A DNA stretch of 64,000 nucleotides, taken from NCBI RefSeq assembly GCF_036898095.1, contig NC_090765.1, forward strand, positions 34,624,776 to 34,688,775. The letters are read 5' to 3'. The notes below the pieces were generated by a model. That model made no database searches. It saw only the letters and a list, made by a program, of their open reading frames with translations, and was not told where the DNA came from. The stretch's first letter is position 1. Each line of letters begins with the position of its first letter. This document shows positions 1 through 17,700 of the stretch, piece by piece. Origin of the DNA: Palaemon carinicauda. Taxonomy: Eukaryota > Arthropoda > Malacostraca > Decapoda > Palaemonidae. Made by a program: the position numbers and the translations under genes.

Positions 1-302
1 CCCGGTTCGACAGACAAGTTTTTGAAGTGGTACTTGAACGTGTGAACGGGGTATCTAGTTATCGAACACGTTCGTCGAACGGTTCGAAGAAGCTCTGTTC
101 TCGCTTGACCGATTGACAAGAAAGTTAGACAACGGGGTTCGACAGTATAAACTTAATGAGAGAAAGTGATTCAGATTGCAACGCTGAACGATCATGACAC
201 AAAAGCGAAACATCTGTACTGAGATCCACTCCCATGTTCATATTTCCTTCAGTACATAGAAAATTAATGTAGTTAATCTAGTAAAATTTCATTATCGTAT
301 AA
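1..302. other. No recognised feature
   Basis: No convincing coding frame or familiar repeat is visible. The first 150 bases are rich in TTCGA/TCGAA words, which might belong to a repeat cut by the window edge. Confidence 0.4.
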
Positions 303-658
303 GGGCAGAAGAGACTCTTTAGCTATGGTAAGCAGCTCTTCTAGGAGAGGGACACTCCAAAATCAAACCATTGTTCTCAGTCTTGGGCAGTGCCATAAGT
401 TCTACCATGGTCTTCCACTGTCTTGGGTTAGAGTTCTCTTGCTTGAGGGTACACTCGAGCATACTCTTCTATCTTATTTCTCTTCCTCTAGTTTTGTTAA
501 AGTTTTTATATGCTATATAGGAGATATTTGTTTTAATGTTGTTACTCTTAAAATATTTTACTTTCCCTTTTTTTTCCTTTTCTCACTGGTCTATTTCCCT
601 GTTGGAGCCCCTGAGCTTATAACATCCTGCTTTTCCAAATAGGGTTGTAGCTTAGCAA

Positions 659-716
<58 letters not shown>
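303..716 (+). repeat. SINE-like repeat family A, copy 1, with (TAA)n tail
   Basis: This copy shares long blocks with positions 1465-1829 and with the reverse-strand copy at 32027-32600: a block around TACCATGGTCTTCCA, a block around TTGCTTGAGGGTACACTCG, and a 3' block ending TAGGGTTGTAGCTTAGCAA. The last block runs directly into a (TAA)n tract at about 660-716. A simple-repeat tail at one fixed end is typical of LINE-mobilised elements. The open frame across it is a chance by-product. The same 3' block occurs at the end of the jockey-like LINE copies in the SERBP1 intron. Confidence 0.75.
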
Positions 717-1464
<748 letters not shown>

Positions 1465-1769
1465 AAATGCCTAGAATCAAACATTGTTTTCTAGTCTTGG
1501 GTAGTGCCATAGCCTCTGTACCATGGTCTTCCATTGTCTTGGGTTAGAGTTCTCTTGCTTGAGGGTACACTCGGGCACGCTGTTCTGTCTTGTTTCTCTT
1601 CCTCTTGTTTTGTTAAAGTTTTTATAGTTTATATAGATATTTATTTTAATGTTGCCCTTCTTAAAATATTTTATTTTTCTTCCTTTCCTTTCCTCACTGA
1701 GCTATTTTCCCTGTTGGAGCCCCTGGGCTTATAGCATCCTGCTTTTCCAACTAGGGTTGTAGCTTAGCA

Positions 1770-1829
<60 letters not shown>
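1465..1829 (+). repeat. SINE-like repeat family A, copy 2, with (TAA)n tail
   Basis: A second, closely related copy of the 303-716 repeat in the same orientation. It starts near the CAAACATTGTTTTCTAGTC block and ends in CTAGGGTTGTAGCTTAGCAA followed by (TAA)n at about 1770-1829. It lacks the first ~50 bases of copy 1, as expected for 5' truncation. Confidence 0.75.
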
Positions 1830-1955
1830 TTTGGTGTAAACTTTATTTCAAAGAAGAAACGCTTTTGACTCGACGCTTTTCATAAAAATAATCATCTCAA
1901 ATGCATAACGATAACATGCCTTACCTTATTTTTTGTTTGGGTTCCCCCAGGTCCC

Positions 1956-3650
1956 TCAGTGTGAGGCACCTCGTATATCCACCAGAGAGTTGCTAATGCA
2001 TCTTCCGGTGTATTTTGCATCTTCCAGTCTTGGATGGTCTGGGATGCATCTTAGGTATTTATCGAGCTGATTCTTAAACACATCTACGCTCACTCCTGAT
2101 ATGTTTCTTAGATGAGCTGGCAGCACATTAAATAGTCGCTGCATTATCGATGCTGGTGCGTAGTGGATTAATGTCCTGTGCGCCTTTCTCAGTTTACCTG
2201 GAATGCTTTTTGGCACTATTAATCTACCTCGGCTTGCTCTTTCTGATATTTTAAGCTCCATGATGTTTTCTCAGTTTACCTGGAATGCTTTTTGGCACTA
2301 TTAATCTACCTCGGCTTGCTCTTTCTGATATTTTAAGCTCCATGATGTTTTCAGCAATTCCTTCTATTTGCTTCCATGCTTGTATTATCATGTAGCGTTC
2401 TCTTCTCCTTTCTAGACTGTATAGTTTTAAAAATTGCAGTCTTTCCCAGTAGTCAAGGTCTTTAACTTCTTCTATTCTAGCAGTATAGGACCTTTGTACA
2501 CTCTCTATTTGCGCAATATCCTTTTGGTAGTGTGGGTACCATATCACATTGCAGTACTCGAGTGTACTACGCACATAAGTTTTGTAAAGCATTATCATGT
2601 GTTCAGCTTTTCTTGTTTTAAAGTGTCTGAATAACATTCCCATTTTTGCTTTACATTTAGCCAACAGTGTTGCTATTTGGTCGTTGCATAACATATTCCT
2701 ATTTAAAATTACACCAAGGTCTTTAATTGCTTCCTTGTTTGTGATTGTCTCATTATTAGGTCCCTTGTATGCATACACCATTCCTTCTCTGTTTCCATAA
2801 TTTATTGATTCGAATTTATCGGAATTAAATACCATCCTATTTATCTCCGCCCATTCATATATTTTGTTTAGATCTCTTTGTAGTGAGTTCCTATCTTCAT
2901 CACAAGTAATTTCTCTACTTATTCTTGTGTCATCGGCGAAACTTCTCACTACGCAGTTTTCAACATCACAGTCTATGTCTGAGATCATAATAACAAATAG
3001 CAGTGCAGCTAATACCGTACCTTGGGGCACACCAGATATTACCTGGGCTTCATCTGATTTCTCGTCATTTGCAACCACTATCTGTTTTCTGTTTTGCAGG
3101 AATTCTTTTACCCATTTTCCTATCTTTTCCACAATATTATGCTTTCTCATTTTTTTTCCAATATGTTATGGTCTACCTTGTCAAAGGCTTTTGCAAAATC
3201 TAGATAGATCACATCTGTGTCTTTTTCATTTATCATATTATTGTATATGTTTTCATAGTGTGCTATCAGTTGGGTCTGTGTACTTTTTCCAGGTACGAAA
3301 CCGTGTTGACCCATATTAAACAAATTATTTTTGACCAAATGGTTCATTATTTTCTTTTTTATTACCCTCTCATACACTTTCATAATATGTGATGTTAGAC
3401 TAACAGGTCTATAATTGCTTGCCTCTAGTCTTGATCCACTTTTGAAGATAGGGGTTATATAAGCTAATTTATGTTTAACATATATCTCGTTCATATCTAC
3501 ACTCTGTCTTAGCAGTATTGCAAGCGGCTTCGCGATAGTGTTTGCAGTTTTTTTTAACAAAATCGCTGGAACTCCATCTGGTCCGGCTGCCGATCCATTT
3601 TTAATTTCGTTTATAGCCGTGACAATATCTGCTTCATTAATATCTATATC
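1956..3650 (-). pseudogene. LINE reverse transcriptase, frameshifted
   Basis: In order on the minus strand: GPDGVPAILLKK (RT block 1), ITPIFKSGSR and NYRPVSLTS (fingers), YLDFAKAFDKVDH (motif A), SGVPQGTVLAALLFVIMISD (motif B), SFADDTRIS (the FADD form of the catalytic motif C, near 2926-2946), KDLGVILNRN (thumb), then the C-terminal block LERRRERY..IQAWKQIEG and LPAHLRNISGVSVDVFKNQLD. The RT is split by a 1-nt loss in an A-run near 3155 and by the 82-bp duplication at 2185-2348. Key catalytic residues are still readable but no single frame covers them. Confidence 0.8.
2185..2348 (+). repeat. 82-bp tandem duplication inside the LINE
   Basis: The stretch starting TTTCTCAGTTTACCTGGAAT at 2185 recurs at 2267, with no visible difference between the copies. 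Because 82 is not a multiple of three, the RT C-terminal frame is shifted at the junction. Confidence 0.9.
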
Positions 3651-3652
3651 CG

Positions 3653-4747
3653 TTAGATATTCAACATTTCTTCTCTCATTTCTGTTTCATTATTCTCATT
3701 CGCAATTCTTGGCGTGAACTCACTCTTATATTTTTCTGCTAATATGTTGCATATTTCCTTTTTTTCATTCGTTAGCCGTCCTTCAATTCTTAGAGGGCCT
3801 ATTTCTATTCTCCTTTTATTCATCTTTTTTGCATAGGAGTAAAGTACTTTGGGGTTTCTTTTTATATTTTGAAGTGTCCTTTCTTCTAAGTCCCTTTTTT
3901 CATTTTCTTTCGACTGTATAATCTTTTGTTCTGCATTTTCTATCTTACATTTTATTTCCCTCATTTTCCACACATTTTTTTCTTTTGCAAGATTTTTCTT
4001 CCACTTTCTAATTTTCTGAAATAAGATCCTTCTGTCTCTTGGTATGCACGTCTTTTGTTTATTGTTTTTTTTCGGTACATATTTTTCAACAATTTTCTCC
4101 AGTATTTTGTACAGTAGGCCTATGTCCGTATTTACCTGTATATTATCACTTATAAATACATTTTTCCATTCTTTATTCAGTTCTTCATTTACTTCTGACC
4201 ATTTTATATTCTTACTGTAAAAGTTATATTTTCCATATCCTTCCCAAAGTTTTGTGCTTTTATTAATTCTGTGATCACTTGCTTTGGAATGAACTATCAA
4301 TTCTATGACATTGTGGTCTGAAATTCCCGTGTTATACACTATTATTTCTTTAACATAATTCACCTCATTCACAAATACTAGATCTAGGACATTTTCCTTT
4401 CTTGTTGGAATGTGGTTTATTTGTTGCATATTATGTTCTAATAGCATATCTTGAAGCTTTTCAAATTGCCTCTTATCTTCTGCGCTACTATTACTATCTT
4501 TTTTATATGTATACATACAACCACTTTCTTCTATCCGTTCTTTCCAATCCACGAAAGGAAAGTTAAAATCTCCAGATAGGAGTATATTCCAGTCTTTATG
4601 GTTTCTACATATATCATCTATTTTTTCTATTATTATGTCAAACATAAAGAGATCTAAGTTGAAATACAGGGCTATAAAATTCAGACTCAGACCGTCGTGA
4701 ACTAGTCTCTTTCTTGTGGAATATGTAACTCGGAAATTCAAGTCCAA
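3653..4747 (-). pseudogene. LINE endonuclease C-terminal part and linker
   Basis: An open frame of 364 codons without the N-terminal catalytic motifs. It contains the block LLSGDFNFPFVDW, which is the GDFN motif of LINE APE-type endonucleases, followed by DLVFVN and, later, GISDHNVIELIV, which is the SDH catalytic block. After the endonuclease comes a Lys/Glu-rich linker (RKWKKNLAKEKN..., NPKVLYSYAKKMNKR) leading to the RT. It is non-functional as it stands because the 5' end is missing and the frame shifts into the RT near 3655. Confidence 0.75.
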
Positions 4748-4794
4748 CTCAAATTACATGGACACATTCAAGTATTACCATCAAAGTTGCCAAA

Positions 4795-4932
4795 ATGAGA
4801 CAAACAATTTTGAATCTTTTTCTACTGATAGGTTCTACGGGATACAGTATTGCATTACCTAGTGTTGTACCTAAGGCTGTAGTGGCTCCTGGTTGTAAGT
4901 CCCAAAACCCGCTATCTTGTGATAAAAGTTGA
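4795..4932 (+). CDS. Candidate small secreted peptide or first exon, unrecognised
   Basis: A 45-codon frame begins at an ATG in good context (CCAAAATGA). It reads a basic start (MRQ), a hydrophobic core (ILNLFLLIG) and a small-residue region (STGYSIALPS), which is a plausible signal peptide, followed by PKAVVAPGC and a Cys-containing end before TGA at 4930. A GTAAGT donor-like site occurs near 4894, inside the frame, so this may instead be a 5' coding exon of a secreted protein. The broken LINE ends about 40 bp upstream and may have replaced the original promoter region. I do not recognise the protein, and the frame is short enough to be chance. Confidence 0.3.
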   Translation: MRQTILNLFLLIGSTGYSIALPSVVPKAVVAPGCKSQNPLSCDKS

Positions 4933-5720
4933 ATTTATACACGAATTTTCAATGTCATCGTCTTGGTGGTTGTAAGAAAGACGAATCCTTTACTTTTTAC
5001 CATTATTAGAGGGAAATTGCCCAGACACGTATGCGCCGTAAACAAACAAAACTAACAATACTGTAAATTTCAAACGCTCTGATACAAACAAACGAGCATC
5101 AATGTTGGAGATTTATATTCTGTTACTGGAAATAAACTATTAGTTGCACTTATTATATGTAGGGAAAAATAACAAAACCTTTACTGTATTTGGTACAATA
5201 TTTTAGTATATATGCAACATAGCTTATGATAATTATACTTACATAATTAATATTGATGTTGTACGATTTGTTTCGGTAGTGACTTTGCTACATTACATAA
5301 GACAAAATAACTTGGCCTTTAACGATACACCCTGGGCGAGACTTTTCAAGAATATTGCATAGTCTCATTCCCAAGCTGCGTTGCTTTCTGCTCTTACTAT
5401 TTACCTATTATATGATCTCTTACAGGTGCTTGGATATTCTTAAACTCCTCCTTGCTCCAATGTTCCTCTACTTCGATAGAAAATCTTCCTGACGAGAACT
5501 ATATATGTCCTGACAAAATTAATTTCCTGTCCTAAATATTTATAGGAATTGTTGTGGATAATGATTGAAATGAAACAGGGTAATGGGAAGTAGGCCTACA
5601 ATTGTCAATGCTGGCCTAATAAATTTATCCAAATAGTCAGCAAGTGACTATACAAAATTGAAATAATGAATGACGACTGCATTTGACAAAAATTACTGCA
5701 TAATTGTATGCAGCTGTGAT

Positions 5721-5764
<44 letters not shown>

Positions 5765-6246
5765 AGCTGCTTCTAAAATGGTGCTAACCTTGGCAGATCA
5801 ATTTAAGAGAAAAATATCATTCAAAGAACTCAATTAAAATAACTTTGAAGAACAATATTAAAATATTATTTGAAGAGCAAAGTTTGGGGAAGCCTTCAAC
5901 AGGGAGAAATTTTGCAAAAATCTAAATCAATTACCAACTCGTCCATGATCGTAGTGGCCTTGGTAGTGACCAATATTTTTTTTTTTTTTTTTTTTTTTTT
6001 TTGCGTCTAGGCCTGTTCACTAGACTAGAGACCTAAGCATACTGGAAGGATGGCGATCCAAAGCTTGTCACCTTAACTTACGAGAACTTAAAAAAAAAAA
6101 AAAAAAAAATTACCTTAACTTAGAACTTCAAAAAAGCGTTACCTTAACTTACGAGAACTAAAAAGTGGTAGATGAACCCTGCAATGTGACCGCAAGATTA
6201 TTTTGATTTCATTATATCTTCAAATATAAGTTTAATTATTATTACT

Positions 6247-6327
6247 AGCTGAGCAACTACCCTAGTTGGAAAAGCAAGATTCTATAAGTCCAAGGGCTCC
6301 ATAGCCCAGTAGGAAAATTAAATAAAC
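6247..6327 (-). repeat. Family A 3'-end fragment
   Basis: The reverse complement of the family A/LINE tail: GCTGAGCAACTACCCTAGTT, then GGAAAAGCAAGATTCTATAA, then a GGGCTCC block and AGCCCAGTAGGAAA. It is a short, diverged copy. Confidence 0.6.
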
Positions 6328-6673
6328 GGTATGATAATGAATAATTGAAATAATTTAAAAACAATTATCAAAACCGATATTTCAAATATAAACTATAAAA
6401 GACTTACGTCAGCCTGTTCAAGAGGAAAACATCTGCTGCAAGTTTGAACTTTTGAAGTTATTTTGTCTGCTTCATACCTCGTAACGTGATTAACCCCAAT
6501 GAGTTTCATAAATAAAGTTGGGTAATTGTTTAAAACAGGAATACATAAAACAATAAATGCTTAATAATGGAGTAACTTGTTCCATATCAAATATTGAAAG
6601 TGCTTCAACCTAGATCCAGCCTAATCAGCTATAAAAATGGAAGAATATGGATACTAGTAATTGGTTTATCATC

Positions 6674-6770
6674 AATAGCCAAGATTATAACTAATTGGAA
6701 AAGCATAACGCTACAAGCCCAACGGCTTCACACCAGGATAAGCAGCCAAGTGAAGAACAGAAATAATAAA
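6674..6770 (-). repeat. Diverged family A 3'-end fragment
   Basis: It keeps the order of blocks AACTAATTGGAAAAGCATAA, CGCTACAAGCCCAACGGCT and AAGCAGCCAAGTGAAG found in the other reverse copies, with many changes. Confidence 0.4.
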
Positions 6771-7614
6771 CAAACTAAAGTAATGAATAGAAAATAATTC
6801 AAGGTAAAAACTCTAAAATTATCATAAACAGTATGAACTATAAACACAAGTGAACTTGCTCAACAGATAGGCATAAAAAAATGACTTTCTGAAATTCCAC
6901 CGGTTACAATGATCATATAACACCTAGGAGATGCTATCATGTTTATTCAAACCAAAATCCAGTGATATGTAATAGCAGGGTGAGGTAAACAATTCTTTCC
7001 TTGAGATTTGGGAATTCAAAACACAAGCATGAAACATAATCGACGTTAGTTCTCTATTGCGAGCAATGATGATGATGGCTTTAAACATTTCATTTAGTAC
7101 TAATCTTGAAACATTATTTTCTATACAACGGACACATTTCACATTAAAACTACCTTGGTGCTGAACTGGGCCTTGAAACCCATTTCAAAGCTACACATTC
7201 AAGTTTAAAATCACATAAAAGCCCAAATAATATAACCAATCATGTTTGGGGATTCACAGTGGATTATCAACTAACTTCATTTAACACTAAATATGGTGAA
7301 CACTACTCAATGATGTCAATAAAAGAATATTTAGCTTTAATAATAGATTTATTATGAATGTACATAGCGTGACTGGGTATTAATATTCTATGATTCAGTA
7401 TAAAGCTAAGACACATACTCCAATCTATGTACAAAATATATAAATTTAGTAAGAACTAATATGGCCTTTAAGCAGATAAGGATCAAATAAAATATAAGCA
7501 AGCTAGAGTCTGAATAAAGGCCAAGCCAGGTACAATGTTAATATATATAAAATCTTGTAAATATCATAACCAAGTAGGTTGCGACTTACTTTATATACAA
7601 ATGGGACATAAAAA

Positions 7615-7620
7615 TTTATT
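7615..7620 (-). terminator. Possible poly(A) signal of ZNF367
   Basis: TTTATT on the plus strand reads AATAAA on the minus strand, about 180 bp after the ZNF367 stop codon. Another copy lies further down near 7348. Which one is used cannot be told from sequence. Confidence 0.35.
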
Positions 7621-7800
7621 ACTTTAAACCACAAAAAATATAAAAATTTCTAATTTTAATAAAGCATCAAAGCATTCTTAAATGTTTACTGCAATTAGCA
7701 GACGACTAGCAAAGTAGAAACAGCAAATACAACCCAAGAGTTGAAAAGCTTATAAAATATACCATGTGTCCAAGAGAAAGAGTCATCCACAGTCAATACT

Positions 7801-13864
<6,064 letters not shown>

Positions 13865-14511
13865 TGGCACATCGTTTTGCCGCCAAAATAAATCCAAACT
13901 TTCGCGGTAAAGCTTCGCGCCATTTTCTTCGTATTCTCATTGGTCGGTGTCCCAAACCCAAAACAAATCGAAGCCTTGGCGCCCTCTGTCTTAGAAGCTG
14001 ATTGGTCAGACTATTAGTAATAGTTGCGTGATAAATACTATATTTATTAAGCTAATAAGAGACGTTTTACTTAATAATATTGATAAATAATAATTTAGAA
14101 TTTTATTTAACTATTATATTAATGAGATATAAGTAATGTCGCAGCTTAAAATATATTTAAATAATAGTAAATAATAGACTAAAGGCCTCCGCTCTGTGGG
14201 TACTGACGGGCTGTAGTATATGAACTTTTAATATGTATTTATTTTGTTAAATAGGTAATATTAATAAAAACTTTTATTATTTTTAAAGTTTTTAATACAT
14301 AATTAACATATTAAGATAATAATATTATTTTAAAGTTAACGAATAAAGATGCGGTAAAAATCCTCTGACAAAGGCTGAGACGCCCATAGTACTTGTAAAC
14401 AAAACGGAGAGTCAGTCGTCTTACGCCATTTTGGATGATCGGAAGAAGCGAAGGCTGAAAAGCAGCCAGTACATCTTATAATATCCTCACCATCCGAGGA
14501 TTCTGTTGAAC
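13865..14511. promoter_or_regulatory. Shared bidirectional promoter region, ZNF367/SERBP1
   Basis: The two genes are divergent and their start codons lie about 650 bp apart. Motifs seen: TTTCGCGG (13900-13907), CTTCGCGCC (13913-13921) and TTGGCGCC (13976-13983), all E2F-like, and ATTGG (inverted CCAAT, NF-Y type) at 13939-13943 and 14001-14005. The motifs cluster within 110 bp next to the ZNF367 start; the SERBP1-proximal half is AT-rich until GCCATTTTGG near 14425. E2F plus NF-Y spacing of this kind is typical of cell-cycle promoters. Transcription start sites cannot be placed from sequence. Confidence 0.6.
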
Positions 14512-14764
14512 ATGGAGAACTCTTACGGGATAGGGGTTCGTAACCGTTACGAACTCTTTTACGACGAAGACATCGACCCTTTGGATTTGATAAAACAGAC
14601 TGTTAAGACGAAGGAAACAAAATCGTCGTCGGAGAAGGAAAACAAGACCAAGGGACCTAATGGAAAACCTGCTAAGACCGCGCCTGCCCCAAACAACAAG
14701 AAAGGTGAAAAGCCCGTCAAGACCGAACCTGCCGGCAAGATTACCGACAAGACAACACCACCAG
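14512..14764 (+). CDS. SERBP1: SERBP1 coding exon 1
   Basis: 84 codons plus one base, ending CCACCAG|GTAAGT. Encodes the conserved N-terminal block and a Lys/Thr/Pro-rich linker. An in-frame TTG lies two codons upstream, but ATG at 14512 is the natural start. Confidence 0.9.
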
Positions 14765-17700
14765 GTAAGTTAGGTGTCGCATCAAAGTGTTTTTAAGGTT
14801 TTCTAATGTGTTTATCGAGTCATGGAAGTCGGCTATGACGAAGGACGGCTCGTACCGTCGGGAGGCGGTAGGAGGCACGTGCGCAGCATTCGTTTTGCCT
14901 TTGTTGTTTGCATGGCCCAATGGCGCGCTGCGTAACGTAAAGTTTCATTGCCGTATGTCACATTTAGTCATTGGTTTTGTGATTTTATGAAATTCTTCAT
15001 CAAATCCGGAACTAGTAATTGGATTGCTCTATTTTTAGCGCAGTCACGCTGTTAAACGGTCGTCTGCTAAGTTCACCTCCCCGTCCCCCCACCTTGCCTC
15101 CCTACTACAACTTGTGGAAATAAACCTCGTGATTTATGTCAATACAAAGGTATATTTCGAGTTGACTTAATTGAATCCTTTCTATGAAATGAATGCTAAT
15201 TTCTAGCCAGCGAAATTTGGTAGGGCACGTGGTTAGTCGTGCACGTGTGGGGGGAACCCAATGCAAAGTCGGGTACTAGATATGTTTATGCGTATTTCTT
15301 CTTAGCACGGCGAGGCCTATGTAAAGTATTGATGATAATACTACATAGGTTGACTTGGTCTACTGGAGTTATTGTAAATCAGTTGTAGCCTGTTGTAGGG
15401 CAGTGAGAGTAATCACTTGACCCTCGAGGGTAATCTAACCTACTTAATGGTGGGGTTAACTGCAAATTTGGTGCAGAATGACTTTACTTACCTTTAAACT
15501 AGTTCCCACTTTTCTACAATAATATTAGTTTATATATTTATTCTCCAAGTTTTCATTTTTTTTCCACTGCATGATAAAAACCTTCCACTTTTTGTTTTGT
15601 TTACGAAAGTTTATTCTTAGTTTAGAATGCTACAAATATTGTGTGGTTATTGCCAATTAAGCTACATCTCTTGTTGGGAAAGCAGGCTGCGATAAGCCCA
15701 GGTTCTTCAACAGGGAAGTAAGGGAAATTGCGAAACTGAGAATATTCCCTTGAAATAAATCTTTCCTGAGATCCAATAATTGGAAGATCATGGTACAGAG
15801 GCTATGGCACTATCCGATTAGAGATATTGTTGTAGTGACCTAGAGGTGCTTCCTACCATAGCTTGAGTCAGGTGCATGAAGACTAAAATAACAAATAAAA
15901 TTATGCATAGTCGAAAAATTCTTTATCAGAAGCGATATGGTTAGACAATAGGATATTGGCAAACACATAATAACCAATCATTAGTGTATTGGAATCAGAA
16001 GCTCGTGGTAGAGAATATATGGTTTTAGGAAATGCCACTAAATATGTAAGGATAGTTGTAAGTGGGAACCCTGCTCTAAACGTTTTTGGGTATTTATTGG
16101 TCTCGCCAAACGAGGTAGTGCATACTTACCTAATGTATTCTTTTACTTTATTGGCAATAGCATAAATAAGATGAAAAAGTTTCCAAACTGCTACAATGGC
16201 ACACTAAAGCATGATATAAAAAATAGGTCTTGAAGCTACGATCTTTCTATGCAGTAACGGTGGTCAATTTTAACTCCACATCCTTTTCGAGTGTAGGTAT
16301 GATAGCTACCTGTATGTAATATTATGGCTAGCTTAGAATACAGCAGTGTAAGGGGGTCGCAGGAGTGTCCCCCCCCCCATCAGGTAAAAGGGTAAGGATA
16401 CAGCTTGTAGGTTAGGGTAGGGGTTAGTTGATGTCCATTTTTATTCCACAAGGGAGGAACTGGCCGCTGATATACAAAGGCTCCCCTTTTCGATCATCTG
16501 TAAACTAAAAGACAGGATGCAATTTTGTCGTGTATAAATAGAACTGCTGGAATCAATTTTTATTTCTTGCATGTAATCCTTCTAAAAAATATATGGTCAA
16601 TCTAAGATAAGTAACAGGCCACCATTATTATTAAAAGCTAAGGTATAACCTGCGATGGAAAAGCCAGGTGCTGTCAGCCTGAGGGCTCCATCTGGGAAAA
16701 ATAGCCCAGTGAGGAAAGTACATGTGGTAATAATCAAATTGAGAAAATGAACTATTCAACTATATTTAAAAACGGTAAATTCAAAACCGTCCATATATAA
16801 ACTGTAAGGGGTATATGTATGATAGCAGCTACCTGTATGTATTATAGTCTAACTTAAAATTTAGCAGTATAAGGAGGGTCGCAGGGCCATTATTCCCCCC
16901 GTTAGATAAATAGGTAAGGGGGGGATAGTTTAGGTTAGTTGATGTCCATTCTTAATGAATGCGTGAGGACTGACCGCTGATATACAAAGGCTCCAATAAG
17001 ACATGTCTGCCATTTCAACCTATACATTTGCTGCTAGGTTGAAACTTTTGAAGTTCTAACAATTCAACTATACCCGACTAGGAAGATAATTCCATAACTT
17101 GGTCACAGCTGGAATAAAACTTCTAGAATAGTGTGTAGTATTGAGTCTCATGATGAAGGCCTGACTTAGAATTAACTGCATGCCTAGTGTTATAAACAGG
17201 GTGGAGCTGTGCGGAATGGTCAGAGTTATGAAAAATTTAATGCAACATTAGTAGAAAATTAATTGTATGTCAGTGCCAGAGATTAATATCTAGACCAGCA
17301 TTAAGAAATTTTGATAGATATACTTTCCTGTCCAACAAATTAAGATGAGAATCAGCTGTTGAAGACCAGGCTGGAGAACAATGCTCGAATTAAGGTAGAA
17401 TGAAAGAATTGAAACTTTGAGAATGAATGATCACCAAAAGACTTACTCAATTAGCCAATTGTTTGTGCAATTGTAGAAGAGACAGACCCTATAGTCTTGT
17501 CCACATGGATTTTATTCTTTAAACCAAACTGCTTGAATAATGTTCTTTACCATGCGGGGCTATGTATTTAATTACCATTGCTGCTCATGATACTAGCAGC
17601 ATTCTCGTATGCAACCTCATGTTGATAATGACAAAACTAATTTTGCTGGCATTCGCTGTCCTTTGTAAAATTGAGTCATAGTATTTTATTATGCCTCCCA

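Larger units (their letters stand above)
1950..4755 (-). mobile_element. Non-LTR retrotransposon (CR1/L2-like LINE), 5'-truncated and broken
   Basis: The minus strand reads an apurinic-type endonuclease C-terminal part followed by a full LINE reverse transcriptase and the long C-terminal region typical of CR1/L2-type elements. The frame is broken at least three times: near 3655, at an A-run near 3155 (one A short, separating LEKK from MRKHN), and by an 82-bp tandem duplication at 2185-2348. The coding part ends near 1956 and only a short tail follows. The endonuclease N-terminus is missing, so the element is 5'-truncated near 4750. Assignment to CR1/L2 is from motif style; a jockey relative is possible. 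Confidence 0.8.
4933..7610. other. Non-coding AT-rich intergenic DNA with homopolymers
   Basis: No gene is supported. It holds poly(A) at 5725-5763 and 6091-6108, poly(T) at 5977-6002 and two decayed family A fragments (entered separately). The part just left of 7801 is probably 3' UTR of the ZNF367 gene. Confidence 0.6.

Noticed and set aside
303..642. 105-codon frame at the left edge
   Set aside because: It is inside a SINE-like repeat whose other copies do not keep the frame.
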